Assembly: GCA_040510195.1 (NCBI GenBank)
Contig: JBEVJK010000097.1
Coordinates: 3,426-67,425, forward strand
Origin: JBEVJK01 sp040510195
GTDB taxonomy: Bacteria > Pseudomonadota > Alphaproteobacteria > Rhizobiales > Rhizobiaceae
Direction of reading: 5' to 3'
Length of the DNA: 64,000 nt
Part shown: piece by piece, positions 44,822 to 53,869 of the stretch
Layout of the letters: every line of letters begins with the position of its first letter
Numbering within the stretch: the first letter of the stretch is position 1
Made by a program: the position numbers and the translations under genes
The notes under the pieces: model-generated
What the model saw: the letters and a program-made list of their open reading frames with translations, nothing else
What the model was told of the DNA's origin: nothing
The model's database searches: none

Positions 44822-46032
44822 GCGAGGCGACGGTCGAGCCGGAGGCGCGCCGCTCGGCGCTGATCCTGGCCGCCGCGCAGGCCATCGTCGGCTCGGCCGC
44901 GCCGATCTGCATCTCCATCGGCGCCCTGGCCGGCCATCATCTGCTCGGCGCCGACAAGTCGCTGGCCACCGCTCCGGTGACTGGGTTCAACCTCGGCGTG
45001 GCGCTCGGCGCGCTGCCTGCCGCCGCCGTCATTCGCGCGCTTGGCCAGCGCGGCGGCTTTATGACCGGCACGCTGGTGACGGGAAGCGGCGGGGCGCTTG
45101 GCACCCTGGCGCTGTTCCGCGGCGATTTCTGGCTGTTTGCGCTGGCGCTGATGGTGGTGGGCGCCGGCGGCGCCTTCGTCCAGCAGTTCCGCTTCGCCGC
45201 GGCCGACGATGCGCCGCCGGCCTTCAAGGCGCGCGCCATCTCGCTGGTTCTGGCCGGCGGCATCGTCACCGCCGTGTTGGGGCCGCAGATCGTCATCTTC
45301 ACGCGTGAGCTCCTGGCGCCGGTGATGTTCGCCGGCTCCTTCCTGTCGATCGTCGGGCTCGCCGCCGTCGGCGCCGTCATCCTGTCCTTCCTGAGAGGCG
45401 GCAAGCCCGCCAACGGCCGTTCCGACCTCGAGCATGGCCCGGCGCGGCCCCTCGGCGAGGTGATCCGCCAGCCGCGCTTCGCCATCGGCCTGGTCTGCGG
45501 CGTCGGCTCCTTCGCACTGATGACCTTCCTGATGACCGGCGCCCCGCTCGCCATGGTCGGCTGCGGGCTGACCACCGACCAGGCCACGCTCGGCATCTCC
45601 TGGCATGTGATGGCGATGTTCGCCCCGAGCTTTTTCACCGGCCGCCTGATCAACCGCTTCGGCGCCGAGCGCATCGTCGGCGCCGGGTTGGCCTTGCTCA
45701 TCGCCTGCGCCCTGGTGGGCCTGTCGGGTGTTGCGCTCTGGCAGTTCTGGACGGCCCTGATCCTCCTCGGCCTCGGCTGGAACTTTGGCTTCATCGGCGC
45801 CACCGCCATGGTGGCGGAGAGCTACCGCCCGGCCGAGAAGAGCAAGGTGCAGGGGTTCCACGATTTCGTGCTGTTCGGCACCGTGGCGCTCGCATCACTG
45901 ATGTCGGGAGCAGTGTACAACGCCTTCGGCTGGTCTGCGCTCAACTGGGTCGCCTTGCCGGCCACATTGCTCTGCGTGCTGGCCCTGTCGCTGCTGCCGA
46001 TGCTGCGCAGGCAGGCGGCCGCAGGCGCCTGA
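44818..46032 (+). CDS. MFS transporter
   Basis: A 404-residue major facilitator with about 12 hydrophobic segments beginning IVGSAAPICISIGALAGHHL. It resembles the YfcJ-like or general drug/metabolite group; no substrate is evident. The GTG at 44818 overlaps the nusB stop by four bases, so it is translationally coupled to the riboflavin/nusB operon. In other proteobacteria thiL often occupies the position after nusB, so this insertion is a variation. A flavin or pathway-related cargo is a guess only. Confidence 0.88.
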   Translation: MSEATVEPEARRSALILAAAQAIVGSAAPICISIGALAGHHLLGADKSLATAPVTGFNLGVALGALPAAAVIRALGQRGGFMTGTLVTGSGGALGTLALFRGDFWLFALALMVVGAGGAFVQQFRFAAADDAPPAFKARAISLVLAGGIVTAVLGPQIVIFTRELLAPVMFAGSFLSIVGLAAVGAVILSFLRGGKPANGRSDLEHGPARPLGEVIRQPRFAIGLVCGVGSFALMTFLMTGAPLAMVGCGLTTDQATLGISWHVMAMFAPSFFTGRLINRFGAERIVGAGLALLIACALVGLSGVALWQFWTALILLGLGWNFGFIGATAMVAESYRPAEKSKVQGFHDFVLFGTVALASLMSGAVYNAFGWSALNWVALPATLLCVLALSLLPMLRRQAAAGA

Positions 46033-46077
46033 CGGGCCCCGCCGGCCGGCGAAATCCCGTCAAGAAGCCAACAAAAC

Positions 46078-46108
46078 CTTGACGATGCAGGGTTCTCTTC
46101 CGCATAGA
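46078..46108 (+). promoter_or_regulatory. Predicted hppA promoter
   Basis: CTTGACG at 46078-46084 and CATAGA at 46103-46108 with an 18-base spacer resemble the rhizobial CTTGAC / CTATAT promoter form. Transcription would begin near 46115, just before a long hairpin. The -10 element is weak. Confidence 0.4.
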
Positions 46109-46118
46109 GGCGCACGAA

Positions 46119-46153
46119 GGACCGGAGGCTGTCGAGCAAGCAGCCTCCGGTCC
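46119..46153 (+). promoter_or_regulatory. Perfect 13-bp hairpin in the hppA leader
   Basis: GGACCGGAGGCTG (46119-46131) and CAGCCTCCGGTCC (46141-46153) pair completely around a 9-base loop. If the predicted promoter is right, the hairpin is at the very 5' end of the mRNA, where it would protect the transcript from decay. No T-run follows, so it is not an intrinsic terminator. It could also be an operator for a dimeric protein. Confidence 0.6.
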
Positions 46154-46208
46154 CGTCTCAACGGTCCGGGGAGGGGATCTCGCGGGCCAAACCAAGGAAA
46201 AATCGGCA

Positions 46209-48350
46209 ATGACCATGCTTTTCGTCGTCATCGCCTGCGGTCTGCTCTCTGTCCTCTACGCCGTCTGGGCGACGCAGTCGGTTCTCGCAGCCGACCAGGG
46301 CAGTCAGCGGATGCAGGAAATCGCAGGCGCCATCCGCGAGGGAGCGCAGGCCTATCTCGCCCGCCAGTACACCACCATCGCCATCGTCGGCGTCGTCGTC
46401 TTCCTTCTCGCCTGGTGGCTCCTGTCGGGAACCGCGGCGATCGGCTTCCTGATCGGCGCCGTCTTGTCGGGCGCCGCCGGCTTCATCGGCATGCACGTCT
46501 CGGTGCGCGCCAATGTGCGGACGGCCCAGGCCGCCTCCAACAGCCTGTCGGCCGGTCTCGACATCGCCTTCAAGTCGGGCGCCATCACCGGCATGCTGGT
46601 TGCCGGCCTGGCTCTGCTCGGCGTCTCCGTCTACTACTGGATCCTGATCGGCCCGATGGGTCACGCCCCTGCCGACCGCGCGGTTATCGACGCGCTGGTG
46701 GCGCTGGGCTTCGGCGCCTCGCTGATCTCCATCTTCGCCCGTCTCGGCGGCGGCATCTTCACCAAGGGTGCGGATGTCGGCGGCGACCTGGTGGGCAAGG
46801 TCGAGGCCGGCATCCCCGAGGACGATCCGCGCAACCCGGCCACCATCGCCGACAACGTCGGCGACAATGTCGGCGACTGTGCCGGCATGGCGGCGGACCT
46901 GTTCGAGACCTACGCCGTGACCGTCGTGGCGACCATGGTCCTCGGCTCCATCTTCTTCGGCGGCACGCCGGTGCTCGGCTCCGTGATGCTCTACCCCCTG
47001 GCGATCTGCGGGGCCTGCATCGTCACCTCGATCATCGGCACCTTCTTCGTCAAGCTCGGCGCCAACGGCTCCATCATGGGCGCCCTCTACAAGGGGTTGA
47101 TCGTTACCGGCCTCTTGTCCATCCTCGGGCTGGGTGCCGCCACCTCGCTCACCATCGGCTGGGGCGACCTCGCGGCGGCCAACGGCAGCGTCGTCAACGG
47201 CTCCAGGCTCTTCGTTTGCGGCCTGGTCGGCCTCCTGGTCACGGGCCTCATCGTCGTCATCACCGAGTATTACACCGGGACCAACAAGCGCCCGGTCAAC
47301 TCGATCGCGCAGGCTTCGGTCACCGGCCACGGCACCAACGTCATCCAGGGCCTCGCCGTGTCGCTGGAATCGACGGCGCTGCCGGCCCTCGTCATCGTCG
47401 GCGGCATCATCGCCACCTTCCAGCTGGCCGGTCTGTTCGGCACGGCGATCGCCGTGACGACCATGCTCGGGCTTGCCGGCATGATCGTCGCACTCGACGC
47501 CTTCGGGCCGGTCACCGACAATGCCGGCGGCATCGCCGAGATGGCCGGCCTGCCCAAGGAGGTCCGCCATTCGACGGACGCGCTGGACGCCGTCGGCAAC
47601 ACCACCAAGGCGGTCACCAAAGGCTATGCGATCGGTTCGGCCGGTCTCGGCGCCCTGGTGCTCTTCGCGGCCTACAGCTACGACCTCCAGTATTTCGCGG
47701 CGAATGGGGCGCAGTTCCCTTACTTTGCCGACCTCGGCACGGTCTCCTTCGACCTTTCCAACCCCTACGTGGTGGCGGGGCTGATCTTCGGCGGCATGAT
47801 CCCCTATCTGTTCGGCGGCATCGCCATGACGGCTGTCGGTCGCGCGGCGGGCTCGATCGTCGAGGAGGTGCGGCGCCAGTTCCGCGAAAAGCCCGGCATC
47901 ATGCAGGGCAAGGACCGACCCGACTATGCGCGCGCCGTCGACCTGCTGACCCGGGCGGCGATCCGCGAGATGATCGTGCCCTCGTTGCTGCCGGTCCTGG
48001 CGCCGCTCGTCGTCTATTTCGGCGTGCTGCTCATCTCCGGCTCCAAGGCCTCCGCTTTCGCGGCTCTTGGCGCCTCTCTGCTCGGCGTCATCGTCAACGG
48101 CCTCTTCGTGGCCATCTCGATGACCTCCGGCGGCGGTGCGTGGGACAACGCCAAGAAGTCGTTCGAGGACGGGTTCACTGACAAGGACGGGGTCAAGCAC
48201 CTGAAGGGCTCGGAAGCCCATAAGGCCTCGGTGACCGGGGACACGGTGGGCGATCCCTACAAGGATACGGCAGGTCCGGCGGTGAACCCGGCCATCAAGA
48301 TCACCAACATCGTGGCGCTCCTGCTCCTCGCCGTGCTCGCCCACGGCTGA
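46209..48350 (+). CDS. hppA: Membrane-bound proton-translocating pyrophosphatase
   Basis: A 713-residue membrane protein with about 16 hydrophobic segments that couples pyrophosphate hydrolysis to proton pumping. The catalytic loop is VGGDLVGKVEAGIPEDDPR followed by NPATIADNVGDNVGDCAG. The residue after GNTT is Lys467 (AVGNTTKAVTKG), which marks the potassium-independent subclass; potassium-dependent enzymes have Ala there. AAGGAAA precedes the ATG. It is followed by a very strong terminator. Confidence 0.96.
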   Translation: MTMLFVVIACGLLSVLYAVWATQSVLAADQGSQRMQEIAGAIREGAQAYLARQYTTIAIVGVVVFLLAWWLLSGTAAIGFLIGAVLSGAAGFIGMHVSVRANVRTAQAASNSLSAGLDIAFKSGAITGMLVAGLALLGVSVYYWILIGPMGHAPADRAVIDALVALGFGASLISIFARLGGGIFTKGADVGGDLVGKVEAGIPEDDPRNPATIADNVGDNVGDCAGMAADLFETYAVTVVATMVLGSIFFGGTPVLGSVMLYPLAICGACIVTSIIGTFFVKLGANGSIMGALYKGLIVTGLLSILGLGAATSLTIGWGDLAAANGSVVNGSRLFVCGLVGLLVTGLIVVITEYYTGTNKRPVNSIAQASVTGHGTNVIQGLAVSLESTALPALVIVGGIIATFQLAGLFGTAIAVTTMLGLAGMIVALDAFGPVTDNAGGIAEMAGLPKEVRHSTDALDAVGNTTKAVTKGYAIGSAGLGALVLFAAYSYDLQYFAANGAQFPYFADLGTVSFDLSNPYVVAGLIFGGMIPYLFGGIAMTAVGRAAGSIVEEVRRQFREKPGIMQGKDRPDYARAVDLLTRAAIREMIVPSLLPVLAPLVVYFGVLLISGSKASAFAALGASLLGVIVNGLFVAISMTSGGGAWDNAKKSFEDGFTDKDGVKHLKGSEAHKASVTGDTVGDPYKDTAGPAVNPAIKITNIVALLLLAVLAHG

Positions 48351-48370
48351 GCGACCTCGAATGCAAAAAA

Positions 48371-48401
48371 AGACCCGCGGGAGCAATCCCGCGGGTCTTT
48401 T
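48371..48401. terminator. Strong intrinsic terminator after hppA (probably bidirectional)
   Basis: AGACCCGCGGGA and TCCCGCGGGTCT form a perfect 12-bp stem with the loop GCAA, flanked by A7 on the left and T4 on the right. It serves hppA on the plus strand and may also serve the convergent bamE gene, whose stop codon is at 48425. Confidence 0.9.
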
Positions 48402-48424
48402 CACAGGTCGCGCTACGTGGTGGC

Positions 48425-48931
48425 CTAGCCGCCGATGCCCGGCAAGGTCGGCTTGGCGCCGGCGCCGCTGATCAGCTGGCCGATGAAGTTCTGGTCCTTG
48501 CCGCTGGTCGGCGTCGTGCGCGACACGAAGTCGAACACCTTGCCGTCCTTCAGCCCGTAATTGGCGATGCTGGCGACGCGTCCGTCGTCGCCGAAATAGA
48601 CTGCCAGAACGCGTTGGTCGACGATATGCGGGTTCAGGAAGGCGACAGGCCGCTTGCGGGTCTGCGAGATGTAGTAGAACACCTCATTGTCGAAGGTGGC
48701 CTGGGTGGACGGCGTGCCCAGCGCCAGGATGACCTGCTCGCGGCTCGAGCCCACCGGCACCTGGTCGATCTGCTGCTGGTCGATCACATAGCCTTGCGTC
48801 AGCGTCTCGCTCGGCGAAAGTCCCAGCGATTTCGTGGAGTTGCAGCCGCTCATCGAACCCATTGCGACAACCGCGGAGGCTGCCAGCAGCGCATGCTTCG
48901 TCATCCACGACGTCGAGTTTCGCAAACTCAC
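48425..48931 (-). CDS. bamE: Outer-membrane assembly lipoprotein BamE (SmpA/OmlA)
   Basis: A 168-residue lipoprotein. The signal peptide ends in a lipobox-like SMSGC, with the cysteine as the lipidation site. The mature part has the BamE core: GYVIDQQQIDQVPVGSSREQ, then LALGTPSTQATFDNEVFYYI and VLAVYFGDDGRVASIANYGL. BamE helps insert beta-barrel proteins into the outer membrane. The GTG at 48931 is preceded by GAGGGAGA, a strong ribosome binding site; an ATG at 48904 would give a shorter protein. Divergent from the CBP3 gene. Confidence 0.9.
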   Translation of the reverse strand: MSLRNSTSWMTKHALLAASAVVAMGSMSGCNSTKSLGLSPSETLTQGYVIDQQQIDQVPVGSSREQVILALGTPSTQATFDNEVFYYISQTRKRPVAFLNPHIVDQRVLAVYFGDDGRVASIANYGLKDGKVFDFVSRTTPTSGKDQNFIGQLISGAGAKPTLPGIGG

Positions 48932-49051
48932 GATGTCTCCCTCGCAATCTCGTCCCCGACCTGCCTTGCGCGAGGCCGCAAAACCGGTAAACCAGCTTGC
49001 GCGCCGATGCAACACGGCCGCTCGCGCTCGCAACGGACCGGAGACTGCCTC

Positions 49052-49618
49052 ATGTTCCAACGCCTTCTGGGCCGCCGGAACACCGCCAATCGAGCGGTCA
49101 TCGACGCCCTCTACGGTCAAATCGTGGCGGCGGCGCGGCAGCCGGTCCTCTATTCGGACTGGCAGGTTCCGGACACCCCGCTCGGCCGCTTCGAGATGCT
49201 GGCGCTTCACGTGTTCCTGGTCCTGCATCGCCTGCGCGGCGAGGGGGCCCCGCTCGCCGAACTCGCTCAGGAGCTCACCGACCGCTTCTTCGCCGACGTC
49301 GACGACGCGCTGCGTGCGCTCGGCATCGGCGACATCGGGGTGCCGAAGCGAATCAAGAAGCTGGCGCGCATGTTCTACGGCCGTGCCGCCGCCTATGGCG
49401 AGGCGCTCGACCGCGGCGACGCACCGGCGCTGGCCGCTGCGCTCGCCCGCAACGTCGCTCCGGGGGTCCCGGACTGGCGCGGCGCCGAGCCGCTGGCGGG
49501 CTATGCCCTGCGTGCCGACCGCGACCTCGCCGGCCAGTCCGCGGGAGAGATCGCCTCGGGCAGGCTTTACTTTCCCGCCGCAGGTACGACATTGGAGGGC
49601 AAGAGCTCGATCCCATGA
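49052..49618 (+). CDS. Ubiquinol-cytochrome c chaperone (CBP3 family)
   Basis: A 188-residue protein of the CBP3/UQCC1 family, which helps assemble cytochrome b into the bc1 complex. The key segment is HVFLVLHRLRGEGAPLAELA, then FFADVDDALRALGIGDIGVP, KRIKKLARMFYGRAAAY and YALRADRDLAGQ. No signal peptide is seen. Its stop overlaps the start of the next gene (ATGA), so it is coupled to the YceD-like gene. This pairing is common in alphaproteobacteria. Confidence 0.9.
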   Translation: MFQRLLGRRNTANRAVIDALYGQIVAAARQPVLYSDWQVPDTPLGRFEMLALHVFLVLHRLRGEGAPLAELAQELTDRFFADVDDALRALGIGDIGVPKRIKKLARMFYGRAAAYGEALDRGDAPALAAALARNVAPGVPDWRGAEPLAGYALRADRDLAGQSAGEIASGRLYFPAAGTTLEGKSSIP

Positions 49619-50154
49619 AAGACGCTGCCGCAAGTCCCCTGAGCTTCCTGGCGCATGTCGGGCGCCTGCCGGACAAGGGCCTGCCTGTCCGCATCGACGC
49701 GGACGAGCGCCAGCGCGCCGCCCTGGCGACGGCGCATGGCCTGCTTGCCGTGCACAGCTTCCGTGCCGACCTGTTGGTCAAGCGCTGGAAGCGTCATGGC
49801 GTCGAGGTCTCCGGCACCGTCGAGGCCGACATCGTCCAGGCCTGCGTGGTGACCTTGGAGCCGCTGGCGGCGCAGATCTCCGAGCCTGTTTCGGCCCTCT
49901 TCCTGCCGGCAGAATCCAAGCTTGGCCGCGAGGGCTTCGGGGCCGGCGGCGAAGTTCTGCTCGATGCGGAAGGGCCCGACGCGCCCGAGCTGTTCGCCGG
50001 CGACACCATCGACGTCGGCGCCCTCGCGGAGGAGTTCTTCGAGCTGGCGATCGACCCCTATCCGCGCAGCGAGGGGGCGGACTATGCCGCGCCGGACGAG
50101 CCCGACCCGCCCGCTTCGCCCTTTGCCGGGCTCGCCGAGCTCAAGAAGCGCTAG
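49615..50154 (+). CDS. YceD-like DUF177 protein
   Basis: A 179-residue protein of the YceD/DUF177 family. It has the central CVVTLEPLAAQISEPVSALF segment and an acidic C-terminus (PEADEPDPPASPF-like, ending LAELKKR). In many bacteria this gene precedes rpmF and plsX and has been linked to 23S rRNA precursor processing and ribosome maturation. Here rpmF is absent, and plsX follows after a 116-base gap. The ATG at 49615 overlaps the CBP3 stop. Confidence 0.85.
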   Translation: MKDAAASPLSFLAHVGRLPDKGLPVRIDADERQRAALATAHGLLAVHSFRADLLVKRWKRHGVEVSGTVEADIVQACVVTLEPLAAQISEPVSALFLPAESKLGREGFGAGGEVLLDAEGPDAPELFAGDTIDVGALAEEFFELAIDPYPRSEGADYAAPDEPDPPASPFAGLAELKKR

Positions 50155-50270
50155 CCTTGCATCGGCGCTCGTCCGGCGCGAATGCCTGTTGTGCCGGGGC
50201 GCAAAACCGCTATTTTCGCCAAACTTCCTAGTCGCGACGCCCCCTCGGAATCTGTGAGACCTGAGCCAGC

Positions 50271-51341
50271 GTGATACGAATCTCCATTGACGCCATGGGC
50301 GGTGACCACGGGCCCGAGGTGATCCTGCCGGCCCTGCTGAAGGTCATCGAGCGTCGTCCCGACGTGAGGTTCCTGATTTTCGGGCGCGAGGATGCAGTGC
50401 GCCCGGTGCTCGACCGGCTCCCCAAGCTCGCCGCCGTCAGCGACTTCGTCCATTGCGAGGTCGCGGTGCGCATGGACGACAAGCCGAGCCAGGCATTGCG
50501 CCACGGCCGCTGGAAATCGTCGATGTGGAAGGCCATCGAGGCGGTGAAGAACAACCAGGCCGACGTGGCGGTCTCGGCCGGCAACACCGGCGCATTGATG
50601 GCGATGTCCAAGTTCTGCCTGCGCACCATGGCCAGCATCGACCGGCCGGCGATTGCCGCGCTCTGGCCGACGGTGCGCGGCGAAAGCGTCGTCCTCGACG
50701 TCGGCGCGACCATTGGTGCCGACGCCCAGCAGCTCATCGATTTCGCCATCCTGGGCGCCGCCATGGCGCGTGCCGTGCTCGGTCCCGAGCGGCCGACCGT
50801 CGGCCTCCTCAATGTCGGCGTGGAGGAGATCAAGGGCCAGGAGGAGGTGAAGGACGCCGGCCTCCTGCTCCGCGAGGCCAACCTGAAGTCGCTGGACTAC
50901 CACGGATTCGTCGAAGGCGACGACATCGGCAAAGGCACGGTGGACGTCGTCGTCAGCGAGGGGTTTGCGGGCAACATCGCCCTGAAGACGGCCGAAGGCA
51001 CGGCCAGGCAGATCGCCGAATATCTCCGTGCCGCCATGAGCCGCACCCTGATGGCGCGCATCGGCTATTTCTTCGCCAAGAGCGCCTTCCGCCGCCTGAG
51101 CGAGAAGATGGACGTGCGCAAGGCCAATGGCGGCGTGTTCCTCGGCCTGAACGGCATCGTCGTGAAGAGCCACGGCGGCACCGACGAGGAGGGATTCGCA
51201 GCCGCCATCGATCTCGGCTATGACATGGTCCGCAACCGCCTGATCGAGAGGATCAAGTCCGATCTCGAGACGTTCCATGCCCGGCAGCCGCGGCTGCAGG
51301 GCGTGCCCGCGCCGGCGGGCGACGGCGAAGAACGGGAATAG
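50271..51341 (+). CDS. plsX: Phosphate acyltransferase PlsX
   Basis: A 356-residue enzyme that makes acyl-phosphate from acyl-ACP for phospholipid synthesis. The opening ISIDAMGGDHGPEVILPALL, AVSAGNTGALMAMSKFCL, and VVVSEGFAGNIALKTAEG are the family signatures. The start is GTG at 50271. It is followed after two bases by fabH, a standard lipid-synthesis cluster. Confidence 0.95.
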   Translation: MIRISIDAMGGDHGPEVILPALLKVIERRPDVRFLIFGREDAVRPVLDRLPKLAAVSDFVHCEVAVRMDDKPSQALRHGRWKSSMWKAIEAVKNNQADVAVSAGNTGALMAMSKFCLRTMASIDRPAIAALWPTVRGESVVLDVGATIGADAQQLIDFAILGAAMARAVLGPERPTVGLLNVGVEEIKGQEEVKDAGLLLREANLKSLDYHGFVEGDDIGKGTVDVVVSEGFAGNIALKTAEGTARQIAEYLRAAMSRTLMARIGYFFAKSAFRRLSEKMDVRKANGGVFLGLNGIVVKSHGGTDEEGFAAAIDLGYDMVRNRLIERIKSDLETFHARQPRLQGVPAPAGDGEERE

Positions 51342-51343
51342 AC

Positions 51344-52315
51344 ATGATCAGATCCGTCGTGCGCGGCGTTGGATCCGCGCTGCCTCGCCGCATCATGAAG
51401 AATGCCGACTTCGAGGGCATGGTCGAGACCTCCGACGAGTGGATCGCCCAGCGCACGGGCATCCGCCAGCGCCACATCGCGGCCGACGACGAGACCACGG
51501 CCTCGCTGGGGGAAGCGGCCGCCCGTCAGGCGCTCGCCGCGGCCGGCCTGTCCGGGCCCGATCTCGACCTCGTCGTGCTGGCGACCTCGACCCCCAACAA
51601 CACATTTCCGGCCACCGCGGTGGAAATCCAGGAACGGCTCGGCATGCGCAACGGCTTCGCCTTCGACATGCAGGCCGTCTGCTCCGGATTCGTCTATGCG
51701 ATGGCGACCGCCGACCTCTATATCCGCGGCGGGCTCGCCCGGCGCGTCCTCGTGGTCGGCTCGGAGACCTTCTCGCGCATCCTCGACTGGTCGGACCGCT
51801 CGACCTGCGTGCTGTTCGGCGACGGCGCGGGAGCCGTCCTTTTGGAGGCGGCGGAAGGCGAGGGCACCGTGGCCGATCGCGGGGTGCTCGCCGCCAGCCT
51901 GCGCTCGGACGGCACTTACCGGGACAAGCTCTATGTCGATGGCGGCCCGTCCACCACCCGCACCGTCGGCCTGCTGCGCATGGAGGGCCGGGAGGTGTTC
52001 AAGCACGCCGTAGGCATGATCACCGACGTCATCGAGGCCACCTTCGCTCAAGCTGGCATCACGGCCGAGGACCTCGACTGGTTCGTGCCGCACCAGGCCA
52101 ACAAGCGGATCATCGACGCTTCCGCCAGGAAGCTCGGCATCGCCGAGGAGAAGGTGGTGATCACCGTCGACCGCCACGGCAACACGTCGGCGGCGTCGGT
52201 GCCGCTGGCGCTCGCGGTAGCGGTCGAGGACGGCCGCATCCGCGAGGGCGACCTGGTGCTTCTGGAGGCCATGGGCGGCGGCTTTACCTGGGGAGCGGTG
52301 CTGTTGCGCTGGTGA
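51344..52315 (+). CDS. fabH: Beta-ketoacyl-ACP synthase III
   Basis: A 323-residue condensing enzyme that starts fatty acid synthesis from acetyl-CoA and malonyl-ACP. The catalytic triad is Cys113 (QAVCSGFVYA), His250 (DWFVPHQANKRII) and Asn280 (HGNTSAASVP). The opening RSVVRGVGSALPRRI is standard. GGGAATAGAC before the ATG is the ribosome binding site. Confidence 0.96.
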   Translation: MIRSVVRGVGSALPRRIMKNADFEGMVETSDEWIAQRTGIRQRHIAADDETTASLGEAAARQALAAAGLSGPDLDLVVLATSTPNNTFPATAVEIQERLGMRNGFAFDMQAVCSGFVYAMATADLYIRGGLARRVLVVGSETFSRILDWSDRSTCVLFGDGAGAVLLEAAEGEGTVADRGVLAASLRSDGTYRDKLYVDGGPSTTRTVGLLRMEGREVFKHAVGMITDVIEATFAQAGITAEDLDWFVPHQANKRIIDASARKLGIAEEKVVITVDRHGNTSAASVPLALAVAVEDGRIREGDLVLLEAMGGGFTWGAVLLRW

Positions 52316-52335
52316 GCCCGCTTGCGAGCGCAGTA

Positions 52336-52364
52336 TTGACCTGGCCGAACCAATTTCCTAACGT
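52336..52364 (+). promoter_or_regulatory. Possible ihfA promoter
   Basis: TTGACC (52336) and TAACGT (52359) with a 17-base spacer lie just after the fabH stop, leaving a leader of about 40 bases before ihfA. The -35 is good and the -10 poor, so this is tentative. It would give ihfA its own transcript within the lipid operon. Confidence 0.35.
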
Positions 52365-52413
52365 CGTAGCTCTTGTTTCAATTGTGTTTTTCAAAGACGG
52401 GCTGGACGCAGGC

Positions 52414-52737
52414 ATGGGGGCAAAGACGTTGACGCGCGCCGACCTCGCCGAGGCGGTCTACCGCAAGGTCGGTCTGTCGCGCACCGAGTCCGCCGAGCTG
52501 GTCGAGACGGTGCTGGACGAAATCTGCGAGGCCATCGTGCGCGGCGAGACCGTCAAGCTCTCCTCCTTCGCCACCTTTCACGTCCGCGGTAAGAACGAGC
52601 GCATCGGCCGCAATCCCAAGACCGGCGAGGAAGTGCCCATCCTGCCGCGCCGCGTGATGACCTTCAAAGCCTCTAACGTGCTGAAAAGCCGCATTCTTCG
52701 CTCGCACCAGATCAGCAAGGCCAAGGCGGAGAAGTAG
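52414..52737 (+). CDS. ihfA: Integration host factor subunit alpha
   Basis: A 107-residue HU/IHF-fold DNA-bending protein. The core TVKLSSFATFHVRGKNERIG and RNPKTGEEVPILPRRVMTF includes the conserved Pro that intercalates into DNA. The alpha-type TLTRADLAEAVYRKVGLSR opening and the merR neighbour identify IhfA rather than HU. The ATG at 52414 (MGAKTLTRAD) follows GACGCAGG. The frame is open upstream into fabH, but that part is not family-like. Confidence 0.95.
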   Translation: MGAKTLTRADLAEAVYRKVGLSRTESAELVETVLDEICEAIVRGETVKLSSFATFHVRGKNERIGRNPKTGEEVPILPRRVMTFKASNVLKSRILRSHQISKAKAEK

Positions 52738-52850
52738 CGCGCCGCAGCGGGCGCTCGTATTCTGCCTTGAAGAATCTTGACTTGGGGCTTGAATGTTGGC
52801 CGTCAAATCGCTGAAATACTGGCGAATCGGTTAGCTAGCGGGTCGATCCC

Positions 52851-53396
52851 ATGGACAAGAGCCCCGACGCATTCCGGACCATCAGCGAAGTCGCAGAGGA
52901 TCTCGACCTGCCGCAGCACGTGCTGCGCTTCTGGGAAACGCGCTTCAACCAGATCAAGCCGATGAAGCGGGGCGGCGGCCGCCGCTACTACCGCCCGCAG
53001 GACGTGGAGCTCATCAAGGGCATCCGCCATATGCTCTACGACCAGGGCTATACGATCAAGGGCGTGCAGAAGCTCCTCCGCGAAAACGGCAACCAGTTCC
53101 TGGTGGCGATCGGCAATGGCGACATGGCGGCAATCGACGCCATCGCCCATCGCAAGCAGGCCGAGGCGGAGGCTTCGGCGTTTCCCGCCCAGGGGTCGCG
53201 AGGTCCCGAAGACGAGATGCTGGTCGGCGAGCCGAAGGCGAAGCCGAGCCGCCGCTTCTTCGGCCTCGGCAAGGCCGACGACGACGGTCCCGTGCAGGCC
53301 GACGTCGGCAAGCTGTCGCGCGACAACCGGGCGCTGCTCCAGGAGGCGCTGTTCGACCTTCTGGAGTGCAAACGGCTCCTCGATCAGGTGCGCTGA
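52851..53396 (+). CDS. MerR-family transcriptional regulator
   Basis: A 181-residue protein with an N-terminal MerR winged helix: FRTISEVAEDLDLPQHVLRF, then WETRFNQIKPMKRGGGRRYY, then RPQDVELIKGIRHMLYDQGY. No metal-binding cysteine loop follows; the C-terminal half is linker and a short helix, so it is not a classic MerR metal sensor. This gene directly follows ihfA in most alphaproteobacteria; its function is poorly characterised. Confidence 0.9.
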   Translation: MDKSPDAFRTISEVAEDLDLPQHVLRFWETRFNQIKPMKRGGGRRYYRPQDVELIKGIRHMLYDQGYTIKGVQKLLRENGNQFLVAIGNGDMAAIDAIAHRKQAEAEASAFPAQGSRGPEDEMLVGEPKAKPSRRFFGLGKADDDGPVQADVGKLSRDNRALLQEALFDLLECKRLLDQVR

Positions 53397-53542
53397 CCAC
53401 CCGGCCCGGGCCGTCCCGGCTTGGTTGCCGGCGTGAAACAAACGAAACAAATCTCCCTTCGGTCAGAAAAACCCCGGAAACAGGCAGCGCGTAGACCGGT
53501 CAGGCCGCCACACGGGCGGTTTCGGACAAAGGGAGCAGCACA

Positions 53543-53731
53543 ATGTCCAAGTTCATGCCTGGCGCCTTTCGGGCGGCCATGCGGTCCTATCGGCAGCGCC
53601 GCGCCCATCGCATGGCGGTGCTCGATTTGTCGGCTATGGAAGACGCGATGCTGAGGGATATCGGCCTCACGCGCTCCAACATCCACGCCGCCGTCGAGGA
53701 ACGGGTGGCGCGCGAACGGTCGATGGACTGA
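53543..53731 (+). CDS. DUF1127 small arginine-rich protein
   Basis: A 62-residue basic protein with the YjiS-like DUF1127 signature: RSYRQRRAHRMAVLDLSAME, then DAMLRDIGLTRSNIHAAVEE. Members are widespread in alphaproteobacteria; some bind RNA or affect phosphate and stress responses. AAGGGAGCAGCACA before the ATG is a good ribosome binding site. It lies six bases before the homocysteine methyltransferase frame. Confidence 0.85.
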   Translation: MSKFMPGAFRAAMRSYRQRRAHRMAVLDLSAMEDAMLRDIGLTRSNIHAAVEERVARERSMD

Positions 53732-53869
53732 CGCGCCATGAAGAGCACCGTCACCTCGGGCCTCTTCGCCGAAGGCCGTTCCGAGCCGAGCGTCTCCCGC
53801 CTGAACGGGCGGGAGGGCGTCGCCCCCGGCGATGGCGCCGGGGCGGCCACCGGCCGCTCGGCACGAGCC

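Noticed and set aside
46158..48404. Open frame of about 748 codons on the minus strand
   Set aside because: Antisense to hppA, with no recognisable domains.
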